Part shown: positions 33,258 through 34,902 of the stretch, one piece after another
How positions within the stretch are numbered: position 1 is the first letter of the stretch
Layout: every line of letters begins with the position of its first letter
DNA from: Rhodospirillaceae bacterium
Lineage (GTDB): Bacteria > Pseudomonadota > Alphaproteobacteria > Rhodospirillales > Casp-alpha2
Assembly: GCA_018665815.1 (NCBI GenBank)
Contig: JABJBP010000011.1
Location: forward strand, 1-34,902
Direction of reading: 5' to 3'
DNA: 34,902 nt
Notes under the pieces: generated by a model
What the model was told of the DNA's origin: nothing
What the model saw: only the letters and a program-made list of their open reading frames with translations
Databases searched by the model: none
Translations under genes and position numbers: made by a program

Positions 33258-34270
33258 TCAGTTGGCGTTGGCTAGCGCAATCGCCGTGTCGGGCATCCGG
33301 TTGGAAAAACCCCATTCGTTGTCATGCCAACTTAGTACGCGAACAAAGTTGCCTTCTAGAACCTTGAGTGCCGGTGGCATCGAAGATCGAACTGGCCGGG
33401 TTGTGATTAAAATCGACGGACACCAGTGGTACCGTGTTATAGACGAGAACATCTTTCAAGCTACCTTCGGCAGCGACCCTCATGACGGCGTTGATCTCTT
33501 CGATGGTGGTGTCGCGGCCGGACGTGAAGGTCAGGTCAATCAACGAAACATTCGGTGTCGGCACGCGGACCGAGGAGCCGTCCAACTTGCCGTTCAATTC
33601 CGGCAGCACCAGCCCGACCGCCTTCGCGGCACCCGTTGACGCGGGAATTAGTGACACCGCGGCAGCGCGGGCGCGGCGCGGATCAGAATGCAAGGTGTCG
33701 AGCGTAGGTTGATCACCGGTATAGGAATGGATCGTCGTCATGAACCCTTTTTCAATGCCGACCGCTTTGTTCAGAACATAGGCAACAGGCGCCAGACAGT
33801 TGGTGGTACATGATGCATTGGAGACGACAGTGTCGTCAGGGGTGATTGATTGATTGATGGTTGACCCCGTAGACAATGGTTTTGTCGGCGTTCGTCGCGG
33901 GTGCTGAAATCAGCACTTTGCGCGCCCCGGCCTCAATGTGCTTGGCGGCGTCGTCGCGTTTCTTGAAATAACCAGTGCACTCAAGTGCGACATCTACTTC
34001 TAATTCGCCCCATGGCAGCGACGTGGGATCGGGCTCAGCGGTGACGCGAATTGGGCCGGTGCCGCAATCCATGATGTCGCCATCGACATTAACATCAATG
34101 GCCAGGATGCCGTGTACGGAATCGTATTTCAGGAGATGGCCGTTCATCTCAGGCGAGCCGAGATCGTTGATGCCCACCACTTGAATGTCGTTGCGCTCGC
34201 TTTCCAAGATCGCCCTTAAAACAAGTCTGCCAATCCGCCCAAAACCGTTGATCGCTACACGTACAGTCAT
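33258..34270 (-). pseudogene. gap: Glyceraldehyde-3-phosphate dehydrogenase gene, frame broken by two apparent indels
   Basis: The N-terminus (VRVAINGFGRIGRLVLRAI) is in frame from 34270, with GGAGG six bases upstream. At 33843-33858 four copies of TGAT (ATCA on the coding strand) add four bases; three copies give GVNHQSITPDD and continue into [12 protein letters not shown] with the catalytic Cys. A second lesion, one extra base near 33372, separates SSIFDATGT from [20 protein letters not shown]. Repaired length is 335 residues, exactly normal for GAPDH. All catalytic motifs are preserved, so the gene was recently or is still functional; sequencing error is possible. No pgk, tkt or fba is adjacent. 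Confidence 0.93.
33843..33858. repeat. Four-copy TGAT tandem repeat inside gap
   Basis: Sixteen bases made of four exact TGAT units. The coding frame of gap needs three units. The tract is a natural site for replication slippage or for an assembly error. Confidence 0.85.
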
Positions 34271-34541
34271 TGTTCCCTCCGCTGCATACGAAATATTAGT
34301 GAAGTATACACAAATCGTGTGGTCAAATGACTGAGCGATGATTGCATCTGCAATCGGTCAATGGTTCTAATTCGTCAGCGATATCCACACATGACTCGTG
34401 AATGGCGAGTGGTGACTATAAAATTCTATAGGTAATTAAATGAATTAGACGTGTTTTTTACGACAAAGGTTGACGATAAGGACTTGCGGCGCATATTCTG
34501 TATCAGCGATTCGAAATGAAGCTTTCTGGGGGCTTTTGATA

Positions 34542-34811
34542 TTGGTTCAGCAATCTGCACTTCACAAACCATCACGTCTTGAACAGGCGCAATCGCGGCT
34601 CGAGACCGCCATTGCGAAACTAGAGGCAAATGCAGCAGCCACATCATCGGCGCCGATCAGGACGGAGGCTGTAGATCAGCACGCCCGCGACCTTGAACAA
34701 GAAATTGTGACACTTCGCGACCGCAACCGGACACTGGATGAAACCAATGTTCGCGTCGGTGAGCGTCTTGACGACGTGATCCATCGTCTCAAGTCAGCTG
34801 TCGAGGCATAG
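34542..34811 (+). CDS. DUF4164-like small coiled-coil protein upstream of zapA
   Basis: An 89-residue coiled coil results if the TTG at 34542 is used; an in-frame start at 34470 would add unrelated sequence. The pattern RLEQAQSRLETAIAKLE and the C-terminal LRDRNRTLDETNVRVGERLD match the small heptad-repeat proteins (DUF4164) that precede zapA in alphaproteobacteria. It stops five bases before zapA. A role in division with ZapA is inferred from position. The weak start codon makes the N-terminus uncertain. Confidence 0.72.
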   Translation: MVQQSALHKPSRLEQAQSRLETAIAKLEANAAATSSAPIRTEAVDQHARDLEQEIVTLRDRNRTLDETNVRVGERLDDVIHRLKSAVEA

Positions 34812-34816
34812 ACGTC

Positions 34817-34902
34817 ATGGCGCAAGTTACAGTGGATATCAACGAGCGCAGCTATCAGATTGCCTGCGACGACGGTCAGGAAGCGCATCTGACCCGGCTA
34901 GG
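34817..34902 (+). CDS. zapA: Cell division protein ZapA (3' truncated by window edge)
   Basis: The first 28 codons are visible: MAQVTVDINERSYQIACDDG followed by QEAHLTRL, the typical ZapA N-terminal strand and the start of the helix. ZapA bundles FtsZ filaments at the division site. It follows DUF4164 directly. The gene continues past the window; in many alphaproteobacteria a 6S RNA gene follows it. Confidence 0.9.
   Translation, partial: MAQVTVDINERSYQIACDDGQEAHLTRL

Overview
The window reads as a chromosomal stretch of a free-living alphaproteobacterium, most like Rhodospirillales. The basis is a hopanoid biosynthesis cluster, the alphaproteobacterial families DUF1013/TrcR, DUF1192 and DUF4164-zapA, a cysteine-free ribosomal protein L31 and a thiE-efp-suhB neighbourhood. 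Base composition looks even. I see no tRNA, rRNA, insertion sequence, prophage or CRISPR array. The organism assignment is inference from gene content, not a search.

Region 1 (1-7922) is the hopanoid block. On the + strand: hpnD (cut by the window edge), hpnE and shc/hpnF make squalene and cyclise it to hopene; hpnG follows. On the - strand, ispH-hpnH converges on hpnG with a 66-bp coding overlap. HpnH joins the adenosyl group to hopene, HpnG removes adenine, and IspH supplies the isoprenoid precursors. A divergent gene, hpnA, encodes the hopanoid-associated epimerase.

Region 2 (8027-10418) holds a nucleotidyltransferase, a DMT permease and a PhyH-type Fe(II)/2-oxoglutarate oxygenase. Together they could form a small phosphonate or phosphocholine module. 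Region 3 (10508-12782) is a methyl-accepting chemotaxis receptor gene with four apparent indels. Region 4 (13041-18901) carries amino-acid and keto-acid genes: threonine dehydratase-like, DMT permease, RraA-like, ketopantoate-reductase-like, an SDR, and a class Ic aminotransferase broken by one base in an A-run.

Region 5 (18953-25048) contains trcR, a quinone oxidoreductase, DUF1192, a small membrane protein, a gene-free 391-bp stretch with strong hairpins, tandem paralogous thioesterases, hsp20, and a membrane class III nucleotidyl cyclase with an extreme poly-Asp tract. Region 6 (25317-32741) runs on the - strand: thiE, efp, suhB, an OmpA-like secreted protein, a non-flagellar MotA/TolQ-like plus MotB/OmpA-like pair, an MFS exporter and rpmE. 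Region 7 (32734-34902) holds a 140-aa protein of unknown function coupled to thiE, a gap gene with two indels, and divergent DUF4164 and zapA.

The most notable points are seven apparent frame-breaking indels confined to three genes (sequencing error or real decay), the stator-like envelope gene pair, the hairpin-rich non-coding stretch at 21311-21701, a terminator-like hairpin just ahead of trcR, and the possible phosphonate-type module. No unmistakably new system is visible; the stator-like pair and the region 2 module are the best candidates.
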